Positions 48,218-57,435 of a DNA stretch of 64,000 bases are shown here, in pieces. Position 1 is the stretch's first letter. Each line of letters begins with the position of its first letter. The position numbers and the translations under genes were made by a program. This DNA is from Muribaculaceae bacterium Zag1 (GTDB taxonomy: Bacteria > Bacteroidota > Bacteroidia > Bacteroidales > Muribaculaceae). The notes under the pieces were generated by a model. The model searched no databases. It was not told where the DNA came from and saw only the letters and a program-made list of their open reading frames with translations. Where the stretch lies: NCBI GenBank assembly GCA_002633115.1, contig NWBJ01000081.1:1-64000 (forward strand), read 5' to 3'.

Positions 48218-49930
48218 TCATGCGGCTGCTTCTTCCGGCTTCGTTTCTTCGGTGGTGGCGTTTGCCGTGCCGTCCGTTTCTTCCGTTGGCTTTTCCTTTG
48301 CCACGATAGCGGCTTTCCGTTCTTCGATGCGTTGGTGCCGCTTCTCGTAGATTTGGTTATATCCGCTTTCAATCTCGGCAAGCTCGTCCGGCATGTGCTT
48401 CCGTGCGAAGTCAAGCATAAGGTCTGCCGTGGCATTGTTCCTGTATGCGTCCTTGAACTGCGCTATCAGATAATCCCTGCGTATGACGGCTTTTGCCTTT
48501 GCCGTCAGATTGGCGATGATGTTCATTTTGTCCTCGTCATTGAGGTATGGTATATGTTCCTCGGATATGCCGACCTGGGCGAAGTTCTCTTTGCGCAGAC
48601 TTGACAGCAGGAAGAAATAGACCATTCTGTCCTCGTCAGCCCCGAACTTGGCTTCCGCCACATCGATGTTGAGGATTTGCTTCTTGGTGTCCTCGATAGT
48701 CTTTTCAATGGCGATTTCCTTATTGCGCCTGTCCTGTTTCTCCAGCTTTTCCACGGGAGAAAGTGGCTGTCCTTGTGCCGTATCGTCTGCGGTGTCGTTC
48801 TTCTCCACATAACACAGCGTTATGTCATTGCTCCCTATCTTCACATAGAGCGATATTTCGCCGTTTTCGCTTTGGCTGTGTATTTCAGCACATTTTTCCT
48901 CGTAGTCGCTCTGTTCCTGTTCGTAATCACTGCATGCGGCTTCATAGGCTTCCCCATTGTCGTAGTCCTCTTTTTCGGGTGCATCGGGTTTTCGGGGATA
49001 AGCCGTGCCGTATGGTATGTTACCCGCTACCTCATGCCCCATAGCCATAAGACGCTCCACGGCGGTAAGGTTGTAATTGTATGTATCGTGTCCGAGCGTT
49101 GCGGTGGGGTTATCAGCCAATACCTGCAGGGCTTTCTCCACAAGGTGCGATGCGTTCATTTCGGCGAGGCAGGTGCGGTTTGCGCATTTTCCGCAGCCCT
49201 CGCAGAAAAGCGACATGTTGTTGGTGTTGTGAGGGCATGACAGGCACAGGGTCTTGTCAAAAGAGTAACGGTCAAGGTCTGTGGTGTACTGCCGTTCAAT
49301 GTTCCTTGCGATTTCAGAGGCTTTCTGTCCTCGCCAACTGCTGTATGTAACATCTTCTTTCAAGTGCTGTTCGTACACCTCACGCTGTATGTCCTCACCG
49401 TAACGGCAGATTTCACTTGCCACGCTGACCGTGATTTCGTCTGTCTCAAGCAGAGAGGCGATTTCGGGGATAAGCGATGCGAATTTTAGCCGTGTACGGA
49501 TATATGCCTCGCTCTTGCCGAACTGCACGGAGATAGAGGATAAATCGTGCCGTCCGCTCTCCATGAGCCGTTGGTAGGCATTGGCTTCCTCCATGGGTGT
49601 CACATCTTTGCGCTGGAGGTTCTCGGTGATGGCGATTTCCTCGGCTTCCTCATCGGAAAGGTCGGAGATTATGGCAGGGATTTCCTGCATGCCGACAATC
49701 GTTGCAGCACGGTATCTGCGCTCGCCGAACACGAGTTCATAGCCGTTGCCGTCTGCTGCGGGTCGCACGGTGACAGGCTGTAGCATTCCCTGCTGACGGA
49801 TGCTGTCTGCGAGTTCGTTCAAACTCGTCTCGTCAAAGTGCTTGCGTGGGTTGAAACCGTTGGGACGGATTGCGGAGATTGCAACCATTGTGATGTCCTT
49901 TACTGCTGTCTGATTTAATGTTGCTTCCAT
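48218..49930 (-). CDS. ParB/Spo0J-type partition protein with Cys-rich insert
   Basis: The 570-residue product has a ParB N-terminal nuclease/CTPase-like domain (IRPNGFNPRKHFDETSLNELADSI, then VFGERRYRAA). A helix-turn-helix region follows (SISVQFGKSEAYIRTRLKFA). Residues about 225-260 form a Cys cluster (CLSCPHNTN...CEGCGKCANRTC) suggesting a bound zinc. The C-terminus is acidic with an Ala/Glu-rich tail. It may partition the element or regulate its genes. No ParA is visible in the window. Confidence 0.88.
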   Translation of the reverse strand: MEATLNQTAVKDITMVAISAIRPNGFNPRKHFDETSLNELADSIRQQGMLQPVTVRPAADGNGYELVFGERRYRAATIVGMQEIPAIISDLSDEEAEEIAITENLQRKDVTPMEEANAYQRLMESGRHDLSSISVQFGKSEAYIRTRLKFASLIPEIASLLETDEITVSVASEICRYGEDIQREVYEQHLKEDVTYSSWRGQKASEIARNIERQYTTDLDRYSFDKTLCLSCPHNTNNMSLFCEGCGKCANRTCLAEMNASHLVEKALQVLADNPTATLGHDTYNYNLTAVERLMAMGHEVAGNIPYGTAYPRKPDAPEKEDYDNGEAYEAACSDYEQEQSDYEEKCAEIHSQSENGEISLYVKIGSNDITLCYVEKNDTADDTAQGQPLSPVEKLEKQDRRNKEIAIEKTIEDTKKQILNIDVAEAKFGADEDRMVYFFLLSSLRKENFAQVGISEEHIPYLNDEDKMNIIANLTAKAKAVIRRDYLIAQFKDAYRNNATADLMLDFARKHMPDELAEIESGYNQIYEKRHQRIEERKAAIVAKEKPTEETDGTANATTEETKPEEAAA

Positions 49931-50377
49931 TTTTCTTACGATTTTATGGTTATTATTGAATGTTTAATTTTCCCTTTCTTCAGTTCCTTTTTCCCGGAAC
50001 CGTTTTGGGGTTTTACAGATGCAACACACGGCCGTCCATACAGCTTCATACGGCGGCTTTTCTTGCCAAATACTCTCCGCAGGAGGAAGATTTTGCAAGA
50101 AATGCACTTCAAGCCGTCGGATCAAGCGGGACTGCCGAACTTCGCATCTGATAAAACCAAACCGGTGACGACGGGAAAGAGACCTGCAAGACCGGGTATG
50201 CGGAATGGTATAAACGGAAAGACACCGTAAGGCTATGAAAAGGTGGATATGGGGTAAAACAGGTTATGCCGGGCGGTATGACCGGCAGGATATAAAAGGG
50301 CAGCCCTGCGCTGTCCGTGAAGAGGGATGTTCCCTCTCCACGGGCGGATTACCCTTGAGAAATACTGCGTTTACGCA
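49931..50377 (-). promoter_or_regulatory. Leader L1 upstream of parB and its motif array
   Basis: Near 50075-50094 it holds CTCCGCAGGAGGAAGATTTT, identical to leader L3, and TGCCGAACTTCGC (50133-50145), shared with L4/L5. Upstream motifs are TATAAACGG (50209), GGTAAAACAGG (50253-50263) and ATATAAAAGGG (50290-50300). A strong hairpin at 50315-50343 probably ends the SLOG transcript. No gene is supported here. Confidence 0.55.
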
Positions 50378-50893
50378 TTATCGCTCCAAACGGTCATACA
50401 GGTTAATGACAGGAATATTCATCGCCCTTGCCCTGTTGCAGGTGTAGAATGTGCCGCCACGACGCCGTCCGTTATAACAGGCCACAATACGGCTCGCATG
50501 GCTTAGCATGAAGTCATTGCGCACAAGCAGACAGCCTTTGTAATACCCCTCGCTCAGCAGTATGCGGAAATCCGCCTGCCGCAAAACGGCATGGTAGCGT
50601 TGTCGGTCATTCTGGTTCCACATTCCGCACTGGTCGCGGAATGGTATGACGGCTGTGAGCGTGATGTCGTTGAAATCCCTTTTTGCCTGCAGCACACATT
50701 CTGCCGCCATAAGGTCGAAGCCCAACGCCATGCCGCATATATAATTGGTGACACCCTCTCCGTGCCATTCCCTTATAAGTTCCGTCAATGCAGCCTTTAC
50801 GTCTGCCGTTCCAACATGGGGAAGGGAGCGGTGTCCCGTAAAGGCTGCGGAATACCGCCTGCTGACGGCTGTAAGATTTGCGTTACTTTCCAT
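50378..50893 (-). CDS. SLOG-superfamily (DUF1273/YpsA-like) protein
   Basis: The 171-residue product starts MESNANLTAVSRRYSAAFTG, keeping the family start AAFTGHRSLP. Other nucleotide-binding segments are YICGMALGFDLMAAECVL and RIVACYNGRRRGGTFYTCNRA. SLOG proteins bind nucleotide-derived ligands and occur in DNA processing and defence. The start at 50893 overlaps the upstream phosphoribosyltransferase gene by 11 bp, so the two proteins are likely made together. Confidence 0.82.
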   Translation of the reverse strand: MESNANLTAVSRRYSAAFTGHRSLPHVGTADVKAALTELIREWHGEGVTNYICGMALGFDLMAAECVLQAKRDFNDITLTAVIPFRDQCGMWNQNDRQRYHAVLRQADFRILLSEGYYKGCLLVRNDFMLSHASRIVACYNGRRRGGTFYTCNRARAMNIPVINLYDRLER

Positions 50894-51455
50894 AGCGGTA
50901 ATGTGTGCGTCCAAGGAATATGCCGCCCAGCACGTTTGCCCCGAACGCTTCAAGCTGATTGGCAAACAACGCGTAACTCATGCCGGTGGTGATGATGTCG
51001 TCCATGACCACGACTTCCTTGCCGAAAAAATAATCATTGTCAAACTCTATCACCTGTGCCGTGCTGACAGTCTTGTCGTGGCGGTGTTCATGCACTGCGA
51101 GCCTGTCACACGATATTCTCACGTGCGGAAAGCCGTTGCGGATGCCTGTCAGTTCGTTGACCCTCTCACAGAACCGTCTGTAACGGCTCTCGTTCTGTTC
51201 CTGCGTGCTTGCAGGGACACAGACAAACACGATGTCCTTGGCTCTGTCTCCATACTCCTTGCTGATGTGGTCGGCTGTCATCCGTGCCACTTTTTCACAT
51301 GCTCCGTACTCCGCATCCTTGAATGCCCATACAAGTTTTCGTGCTTCCACAGCGTCCTCGCCCACGTTCTTTATACGCACGGGGAAATATTTAAGGAAAA
51401 ATGTTGTCTTTTTCTCCAGCTGTCTCTTGACTTTCTCATCAATCACCTTTGCCAT
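50883..51455 (-). CDS. Phosphoribosyltransferase-like protein
   Basis: The 190-residue product contains the PRPP-binding loop VVVMDDIITTGMSY (about residues 148-161) and earlier IVFVCVPASTQEQNESRYRRF, as in ComF/amidophosphoribosyltransferase relatives. The N-terminal zinc finger of ComF is absent. It overlaps a SLOG gene, suggesting a joint nucleotide-derived pathway. Substrate is unknown. Leader L2 lies upstream. Confidence 0.85.
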   Translation of the reverse strand: MAKVIDEKVKRQLEKKTTFFLKYFPVRIKNVGEDAVEARKLVWAFKDAEYGACEKVARMTADHISKEYGDRAKDIVFVCVPASTQEQNESRYRRFCERVNELTGIRNGFPHVRISCDRLAVHEHRHDKTVSTAQVIEFDNDYFFGKEVVVMDDIITTGMSYALFANQLEAFGANVLGGIFLGRTHYRYGK

Positions 51456-51815
51456 AGTCTGATATGTTTTAATTGTATCATTTCCCTATTTTCGGAAGCA
51501 TTCCGGCTTGCCTCAAGGGATTTTTCTGCCGGCAAAGGGGCATGGACACAATAAGGCAAATCAAGGTTGGGGAATACGCTCCATGAACATGGAGGAAGAT
51601 TCCACATAAGGCTTGCCGTCCGGGATTTTCCGTTTGGCAGGGCCTGCCGCTACCTTTGCAGAAATAATCCGTAGAGGCAAGACGGTATGTATGAAATCAT
51701 GGCAGGCAACTATAACAGGTCAGGTCCGGAGGATAAAACAGGTGGATGAACCGGCGGAATAAAACAGGAATGGGCCGCGACGCGCTATAAAGGGATTATG
51801 CCCCCTGCGTTGTAA
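51456..51815 (-). promoter_or_regulatory. Leader L2 and its TATAA(A/C)AGG array
   Basis: AGGGAAATGATAC lies about 20 bp before the ATG, as in other leaders. Upstream are TATAACAGG (51711-51719), ATAAAACAGG (51733-51742), ATAAAACAGG (51759-51768) and CTATAAAGGG (51785-51794), spaced 22-26 bp. A plus-strand TACCTTTG occurs at 51651-51658, but no clear gene follows it. Confidence 0.5.
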
Positions 51816-51824
51816 AAAGGAAAA

Positions 51825-51857
51825 CTCCCTTTGCTCCGGTTGGGAAGGCAAAGGGAG
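51825..51857 (-). terminator. Terminator of the five-gene minus operon
   Basis: CTCCCTTTGC (51825-51834) pairs with GCAAAGGGAG (51848-51857), and the minus strand continues TTTTCCTTTTT. Confidence 0.8.
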
Positions 51858-51862
51858 AAAGG

Positions 51863-52348
51863 TCAGGGTTGATAGTTTCGGATAAGCAGGGCGATGTTGT
51901 CACCCTCGGCAATGACTCCCTTTATCTCGAAATGCCGCTGCAGCTTCTCAAGGTCACAGAGCCAGAGCATGCCGCCGCCGATGTTGCACCGTACCGTGTC
52001 AAACTCGGTACGGTCAACCAGACTGTCGCACTCCATGATTTCATCGACAATATCCTTTATCTCAATCAGCGTGAGGTTTTTCCTGACACTTTCGGGATTA
52101 TTTTCGGGATTGTCGGGCAGCAGCATATTGGCGATGATGATATTGTCATTGCTCCTGCGGAGCGATAAGACAGGCGTTTTCTCCACCACTTTGTCGCCGT
52201 CAAAGTCAAAGACGGATATGTGTGCGGCTTCTGCCTGTCCGCTCAAGATTCTCCGTGTCGCCTCGTTCTCCATGGCATGTATGCTTCCGCTGTCCGTCAT
52301 TTCGCCGTCAACAAACAGCCCGAAGGTCGCAAAATTCTTTATCTTCAT
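51863..52348 (-). CDS. Conserved mobile-element protein (161 aa), unknown
   Basis: The product MKIKNFATFGLFVDGEMTDSG is alpha/beta and acidic, without membrane segments or recognised catalytic residues. It is last in the operon starting at 53612 and is followed by the terminator at 51825. Confidence 0.6.
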   Translation of the reverse strand: MKIKNFATFGLFVDGEMTDSGSIHAMENEATRRILSGQAEAAHISVFDFDGDKVVEKTPVLSLRRSNDNIIIANMLLPDNPENNPESVRKNLTLIEIKDIVDEIMECDSLVDRTEFDTVRCNIGGGMLWLCDLEKLQRHFEIKGVIAEGDNIALLIRNYQP

Positions 52349-52381
52349 ATATTCTTGATTTTAAGTGATAGACTGGAGTTG

Positions 52382-52669
52382 TCATTCATCAAAGCCCCAT
52401 TCCGTTATCTCCAGTTCGTCATTGTCTTTCATTCCGGCTATCGGGTCGCAGATGAACGTGCCGAAAAAGTTTACCGCCACGCATCCCCTTTTCAGCGATG
52501 CAGGCTCCGAGCCGTCATCGTCACAGTGGCGTATCTGATACCACTGTTTGCCTCTTGGCAGTGTCTCGGCTGTTATTCTGAGGTCGATAAACTCGCCCTC
52601 CACTGAAATTCCGTTCTCAAGCACCAGTGTCATGGGTGTCTTGCTTTCCTTGTTGTAATCGAATGTCAT
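52382..52669 (-). CDS. LPD28-like small protein
   Basis: The 95-residue product has the segment FIDLRITAETLPRGKQWYQI followed by VAVNFFGTFICDPI. This resembles the LPD28 module of large polyvalent proteins (lPxGkxxYxlR...VNFxGTxi). Here it stands as a separate small protein. Molecular function is unknown. Confidence 0.55.
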   Translation of the reverse strand: MTFDYNKESKTPMTLVLENGISVEGEFIDLRITAETLPRGKQWYQIRHCDDDGSEPASLKRGCVAVNFFGTFICDPIAGMKDNDELEITEWGFDE

Positions 52670-52690
52670 AATCTTTTTGTTTATCGGTTA

Positions 52691-53086
52691 TTACTTGTTC
52701 AGCCTTTTTATGGGCGGCTTGTCCCAATCCGTCTCGTCATACTCATAGGTCGTGTCCTCGTCCTCATACTCGTTTTGGTCATAAGAGACACGGATTTTTC
52801 GGGGAGCGTAGAAATGTCTGAAGGCACTGATGATTTTTTCCGTCAAAGTCTTTCCTACCGTGCCGACAAAGTGCAGCTCAAGCGTCCAATAGTCGAAGCT
52901 GAAATCCGCGAGTTCTCCGCCGTATCTGTCATCTGTCTTGTACAGCGTCACCGAAACGTAGCCGTTTGCACCGCTCTGCAGCTCCACAAGATGCCCGTAA
53001 TAGGTAAAGCTGTCGTTATTTGACTGACCGGACTTGGTTATCCGGTCAATCAGTTTTTGGATATAGTTGTATCTTGGCTGTCTCAT
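52691..53086 (-). CDS. Conserved mobile-element protein (131 aa), unknown
   Basis: The product is rich in aromatic and acidic residues, starts MRQPRYNYIQKLIDRITKSG and ends in an acidic tail (YEDEDTTYEYDETDWDKPP). Its start overlaps the previous gene's stop by 4 bp. The family is not recognised. Confidence 0.6.
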   Translation of the reverse strand: MRQPRYNYIQKLIDRITKSGQSNNDSFTYYGHLVELQSGANGYVSVTLYKTDDRYGGELADFSFDYWTLELHFVGTVGKTLTEKIISAFRHFYAPRKIRVSYDQNEYEDEDTTYEYDETDWDKPPIKRLNK

Positions 53087-53334
53087 AGCGGTATCATTTC
53101 ATCGACCGTCACCGTATATCCGTAACCGTCTTCCGTTCTCCACTCCTTGCACCGTGGCAAGTCAATCAAAGTGCTGCCGTACCGCACGTTGAAGTTTTCC
53201 TGACAGTCGGCAATCTCCTGTTCAAATGCTTTCATCGCATCGTCAAGTGAACGGTATAGGGCGTGTCCGTCGGAAACGCAATCCTGCATTTCAATCAGCG
53301 TCGCAAGCAGATAAAATTTCTGTTCCATATTCAT
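53083..53334 (-). CDS. Small conserved protein (83 aa), unknown
   Basis: The product MNMEQKFYLLATLIEMQDCV is helical then beta-rich (YGYTVTVDEMIPL). It overlaps the next gene by ATGA and follows the first gene of the operon by 5 bp. Confidence 0.58.
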   Translation of the reverse strand: MNMEQKFYLLATLIEMQDCVSDGHALYRSLDDAMKAFEQEIADCQENFNVRYGSTLIDLPRCKEWRTEDGYGYTVTVDEMIPL

Positions 53335-53339
53335 GCGGT

Positions 53340-53612
53340 TTATACAAACGGTATATGCCGTCCGTGTTTGTTTAAGTATTCAAGCATCTCTTTGGCTTCA
53401 AGATGTGAAGCCATGTTGCGGTCATCGTGTCCTGTTTTCTCGTCCGCGATAACCTTGACACACTCCTTTATGAGCCGCCACAGCGATTGCTGTAATGTAC
53501 GGTGCATAGTGGGGATGGCTGCTGCGAACAGCTTTGGGTTGAAACTGTAGGAGTTGAGAGCCGTTTCCACCTGTTTTGCAAGTTCCTGTTCCTTGTTTGG
53601 TCTGTTGTCCAT
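53340..53612 (-). CDS. Small conserved protein (90 aa), first of a five-gene operon
   Basis: The product MDNRPNKEQELAKQVETALNSYSFNPKLF is helical, with HRTLQQSLWRLIKECVKVIADE. Similar short proteins occur in Bacteroidales elements; the role is unknown. Leader L3 precedes it. Confidence 0.58.
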   Translation of the reverse strand: MDNRPNKEQELAKQVETALNSYSFNPKLFAAAIPTMHRTLQQSLWRLIKECVKVIADEKTGHDDRNMASHLEAKEMLEYLNKHGRHIPFV

Positions 53613-54319
53613 AACTGATGATTTTAAGTTTTACTTTTCCCTTTCTTCCGGTGTGTTCCGGCATCCTGGGATTTATTTTACTGCAAACACGAAGCAGACG
53701 GCAGGCATAAAGACAAGGCTGACACGAAAATACACTCCGCAGGAGGAAGATTTTCGGCAGTCACCGACAGGCCCGGCCTTGGCGGATTGCATGGCGGACT
53801 TAACTTCGCGGTAAAATAATTCAGGGGAGGACGGTAAACCGAATGGAAAAATTTGACCATTATAAAAGAGCTATAACGGTGACGATATAGAAATGGTGGG
53901 TATAATAATCCAAAAAGGACTGGATAATAATTAAAAAAGTGTACCGTTATTGGTGACTGAGTAGTACGCATTGTTTTCAAGCGCAGCTGATTGAAAACTG
54001 GAAAACGAAAGGCACAGGCACGGGTGGGTCAGATACCGGTCTGCCTGGCAAACCAGGGAATGACTCTTGCCGTTTGTTGCCACATATGGCATGTGTCATG
54101 TTTGCCGATAAGATTGCCTGCAAAAAAGAAGCGTGATGCCGGTTAATCCGGATCTCGCTCCTGATGTTTTGCTGGGAATATTACAGACATACCGCTTTCA
54201 TAGGGTCGGGAAGCCTGTGCAAAAGGGATTGTTAAATCGGAGAAAATGTGTATATCGTTGCCCAACCTTTATAAGACTTTTGGCAACAAGGTATAAAAGT
54301 GAGTACCGTGCAACGGGGA
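53613..54319 (-). promoter_or_regulatory. Leader L3, motif array and empty flank
   Basis: CTCCGCAGGAGGAAGATTTT (53735-53754) is identical to L1, and a TTAACTTCGCGG segment (about 53800) resembles GAACTTCGCG of L4/L5. The leader ends AGGGAAAAGTAAAAC before the ATG. Motifs TATAAAAGAG (53861) and CTATAACGG (53871) follow. From about 53950 to 54319 I see nothing interpretable. Confidence 0.5.
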
Positions 54320-55168
54320 TTAGTTCATTTTCATCTTCCGGTATTGAGCCGGAGACATATCTGTGTGCCGATGGAAAAAGCGGCTCAGGTAGGACTGGTC
54401 GGGGAACTTGAGCGCGTATGCTATCTGTGTTATGGAAAGGGTAGTGTCCATGAGTCTTTCCTTTATCTCGGCAATCAGCTGTGCGTCTATAAGTTGTTTG
54501 GGCGTGCGTCCGGAGGTATGCCGCCACACTACTTTATTGAGATAGCGCTGCGTGATGTTCAGCCTGTCAGCATAGTAGTCGGCACGGTGATGGCTGACTG
54601 CCTCCGCCTTGACCATACGGATGAAACGGTGTGCGATCAGCTGGGTGTTGGAGAACCCCGCGCCAATCTCGATACGTTCCTGTATCGTGCCGAAGTTCCA
54701 CATCCAGAAGCCCTGTAGAAAAGTCTTCTCCTGCATTTCCCGGAATCTGATGTCAGCTTCCTCGGCAAAAAGCATACTTGCCATATCCATCCAAAGCAAC
54801 AGCTCGCGCCATGTCCGCTGGCTGCGGCTGTCGGGCGTATGGATATATGTGGGATGAGCCTCATTGTAGTCGAAATAGATGTGGTCTATCGGCAAGGCTA
54901 TCTGGGTCAGCAGTTCAGATGTATAGGTGAACACCCTCACACGAAAGTCACCGGAACGGTCATGACAATGGATGATGCCGCCGGAAATGAATGACAGTTC
55001 CATCTGCGGCACAAGCCGGTATGTGTCCGTTGCGGTCTCCAGGGTGGCGGTTCCGGACACCACGGCCATATATATTCCGCAGCGGATGCGCAACGGATTG
55101 TCGGTCAGTTCCGAAAAATCAGTCTCGGAATACCTGGCCTGTGATGTGCCGGACGGTTGCAATATCAT
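54320..55168 (-). CDS. AraC-family transcriptional regulator
   Basis: The 282-residue product has an N-terminal cupin-like sensor part and a C-terminal double helix-turn-helix: ADRLNITQRYLNKVVWRHTS, then SITQIAYALKFPDQSYLSRFF and the end MSPAQYRKMKMN. It is divergent from an MFS exporter gene with which it shares a mirrored promoter, so it likely regulates that exporter. Confidence 0.92.
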   Translation of the reverse strand: MILQPSGTSQARYSETDFSELTDNPLRIRCGIYMAVVSGTATLETATDTYRLVPQMELSFISGGIIHCHDRSGDFRVRVFTYTSELLTQIALPIDHIYFDYNEAHPTYIHTPDSRSQRTWRELLLWMDMASMLFAEEADIRFREMQEKTFLQGFWMWNFGTIQERIEIGAGFSNTQLIAHRFIRMVKAEAVSHHRADYYADRLNITQRYLNKVVWRHTSGRTPKQLIDAQLIAEIKERLMDTTLSITQIAYALKFPDQSYLSRFFHRHTDMSPAQYRKMKMN

Positions 55169-55191
55169 TCGTTTTCAGCTCTTTGATGTCA

Positions 55192-55313
55192 TTTCGGGTG
55201 CAAAATTAGCAATAAAAATTGAGATAAAATGCCTTTTGTTCCAAAAATGAAATATATTGGCTAAACTATGCAACGGCCTTTTCGCTGAAAACTAACTAAT
55301 TTTGCACCCGAAA
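55192..55313. promoter_or_regulatory. Mirrored divergent promoters of the AraC and MFS genes
   Basis: CTAATTTTGCACCCGAAA appears at 55296-55313 (plus) and, inverted, at 55192-55209 (minus). Each copy contains a -7 box TAATTTTG (55297-55304 and 55201-55208) plus the initial transcribed bases. A shared operator controlling both genes is likely. Confidence 0.7.
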
Positions 55314-55329
55314 AACAACGATATGAAAT

Positions 55330-56526
55330 ATGACAAGGGTTGAAAAGGTAAATTCAAGGATTTTTCTGGAGGGCTTTCTCGGTATGCTGAGCACATTCGG
55401 CCCGTTTGTGATGGATATGTATCTTGCATCATTTCCGGAGATAGCCGCATTTTACAGAACAACACCGTCATTGGTGCAGATGTCGCTGGCATCATGCACT
55501 GTCGGACTTGCTGCAGGACAGTTTGTATTCGGCATCGTCAGCGACCGCTACGGGCGCAGGATTCCGTTGCAGCTCTCGCTGCTTCTCTTTCTTGCCGTCT
55601 CAATGGGGTGTCTGTTTTCACCGACAATAGCGCTTTTCGTCTGCATGCGTTTCTTACAGGGTCTGGCAGCGGCGGGGGCTGTGGTTATCTCCCGGTCGAT
55701 AGCCGCCGACTGTTACAGCGGCGAGGCACTGGCACGTATGTTCGGGATAATCGGTATGATAAACGGAGTATCAACAGTACTGTCGCCCATGCTCGGTGGC
55801 TTTGTCATCGGTGCATACGGCTGGAAGTCCGTATTCATCACATTGTTCGTAATCGGTCTGATGATGCTTGCCGGCACGGTATGGCTGAAGGAATCGCTGC
55901 CTCAGCGGAACCGTATCAGTCTGAACTGGATGTCTTTGTTCAATGATGTCAGGAGAATTGCCAGGAACGGCGGTTACATCATACCGACGATGCAGTATGG
56001 ATTCGTCATGGCCGTGATATTTGTCAATCTTGCTTCCGGCCCCTTCATAATGGACGGATACGGTTTTTCAGCCGAACAGATAAGCCTGACATTCGGGGGC
56101 AACGCCATAGCCCTCGGCATCGCGGCAGGCTTAGTCTCCCGTTTCAAGGATATGCGGACAGTAGTATGCTGCTCCAATACCGGAATGGTCATGGCTTCAA
56201 TGCTTCTGGCTGCGACATTGCTTTTGCATCTGAGTTTTTGGGCATACGAGGCTGCCGTATTTCTCCTGTATCTTTTTGTTGGAGCTTTATGTACGGCGAC
56301 CACTACACTTGCGATGGACTCGGAACGCCGGAATGCCGGAATAGCATCCGCTTTCTTCGGAGCGACCGGTTATGTGGCCGGCGGCATTGTCTCGCCAGTT
56401 GTGGGAATCGGAAACATATATGTCACTGCCGCCGTGCTGTTTGTCGGCCTGACCTCTGGCAATGCCGTTCTCACGCAAATCCTGGACGGGACAATTCGGA
56501 AGTATTATAAAACAGCCGGACAATAA
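55330..56526 (+). CDS. MFS multidrug exporter, Bcr/CflA type
   Basis: The 398-residue product has about 12 hydrophobic segments. Signature elements are FVMDMYLASFPEIAAFYRTT in helix 1, the A-motif GIVSDRYGRRIPL, and GAAVVISRS-like helix 5 residues (AAGAVVISRSIAADCYSG). Bcr/CflA transporters expel drugs using the proton gradient. It is divergent from the AraC gene. It may give drug resistance; substrate is unknown. Confidence 0.9.
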   Translation: MTRVEKVNSRIFLEGFLGMLSTFGPFVMDMYLASFPEIAAFYRTTPSLVQMSLASCTVGLAAGQFVFGIVSDRYGRRIPLQLSLLLFLAVSMGCLFSPTIALFVCMRFLQGLAAAGAVVISRSIAADCYSGEALARMFGIIGMINGVSTVLSPMLGGFVIGAYGWKSVFITLFVIGLMMLAGTVWLKESLPQRNRISLNWMSLFNDVRRIARNGGYIIPTMQYGFVMAVIFVNLASGPFIMDGYGFSAEQISLTFGGNAIALGIAAGLVSRFKDMRTVVCCSNTGMVMASMLLAATLLLHLSFWAYEAAVFLLYLFVGALCTATTTLAMDSERRNAGIASAFFGATGYVAGGIVSPVVGIGNIYVTAAVLFVGLTSGNAVLTQILDGTIRKYYKTAGQ

Positions 56527-56694
56527 AAAAGGGGCAGCCGTTAGAATATAACAGGATAATTGAGTGAGGGCAAAGAACCACAATGTATAAAAGGGAATTT
56601 CTGAAATAAAAAATCCTCTTGCGTTAGTCTTTTGCATAATTTCCCCATGAAGGATTTTTTACAAACCCTCATGGAGAAATCAGCCTGTCACCGG

Positions 56695-57228
56695 TCATAC
56701 CGCTTTATTGAAAGCCGTTCCGAAACGGCCTGTTTTCCAGCCGTAAACCTTAGCCACATACGGATAGAGCGAGCGTGTCTTTTTGCGGAAGCCGGCTTCG
56801 TCTATTTCACGGTTGTAAATCATTTCACCGATGCGTTCCGCCTCGTCCATGTCTTTTACCACACGGTAAAGTACATAGTGTGTGCCGTCATGGTGCGTGA
56901 GGCTGCCACGGATATTGAAGCCGTCACCGTACCATTCGTTCTCATCTTCCGACACGTTGAAGATGCCGTTGATGTTATGTCCGAGTATCTTGTAGCCCTG
57001 CCGTCTGCCGTCCCAAAGACCGAGGTCGGCAAATGCTATGACAACGCCGTCAATCTGTTTGTCAAGGTTCATGCGCTCGTCCGACAGGAAGTCATTGACA
57101 ACATCAGCCCATTCCGCATCGCTGACTTCGTAATCGTCATCATCGAGTATGTCACGCTGCGAGTTCTCGTAATCTTCTCTCGCCTTGTCATCAAAAAGGT
57201 AGTCGCTTGACCATATTGTCTGTTTCAT
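56695..57228 (-). CDS. Conserved acidic mobile-element protein (177 aa)
   Basis: The product is very acidic at the N-terminus (QRDILDDDDYEVSDAEWADV) and contains FADLGLWDGRRQGYKILG and WYGDGFNIRGSLTHHDGTHYVLYRVV. These recur in small proteins of mobile elements; acidity would suit a DNA-mimic antirestriction role, but that is speculative. It follows the 64-residue gene by 12 bp. Confidence 0.6.
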   Translation of the reverse strand: MKQTIWSSDYLFDDKAREDYENSQRDILDDDDYEVSDAEWADVVNDFLSDERMNLDKQIDGVVIAFADLGLWDGRRQGYKILGHNINGIFNVSEDENEWYGDGFNIRGSLTHHDGTHYVLYRVVKDMDEAERIGEMIYNREIDEAGFRKKTRSLYPYVAKVYGWKTGRFGTAFNKAV

Positions 57229-57240
57229 ATCCGTATTGTG

Positions 57241-57435
57241 TTATATAGTTGCCTGATTGTATATTGACGGTTCGCTTGTCACATTATAGACATACTGTCC
57301 GCATCTTACGAGAAGAGCGTCATTGCCGTAATAGAGCTTCTTCATGCCCCTTATCGAGCCTGTCCGGTGGAAATTGGGGAAGCGGCTGATGCCACATCTC
57401 CTGCCTTGTTCTGTTGTCATTCTTTTTGTACGCAT
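57241..57435 (-). CDS. Small conserved protein (64 aa), unknown
   Basis: The product MRTKRMTTEQGRRCGISRFPNF has a basic N-terminus and the end GMKKLYYGNDALLVRCGQYVYNV, a pattern seen in short proteins of plasmids and conjugative elements. It is the first gene behind leader L4. Confidence 0.55.
   Translation of the reverse strand: MRTKRMTTEQGRRCGISRFPNFHRTGSIRGMKKLYYGNDALLVRCGQYVYNVTSEPSIYNQATI

Noticed and set aside
47741..50230. Short plus-strand frames in the leaders near 47834 and 49946
   Set aside because: They are in regions with conserved noncoding motifs and have no recognisable protein features.
51651..51700. Plus-strand promoter and 20-codon frame in leader L2
   Set aside because: The -7 box is exact, but the frame has no conserved product and ends quickly; kept only as a note in L2.
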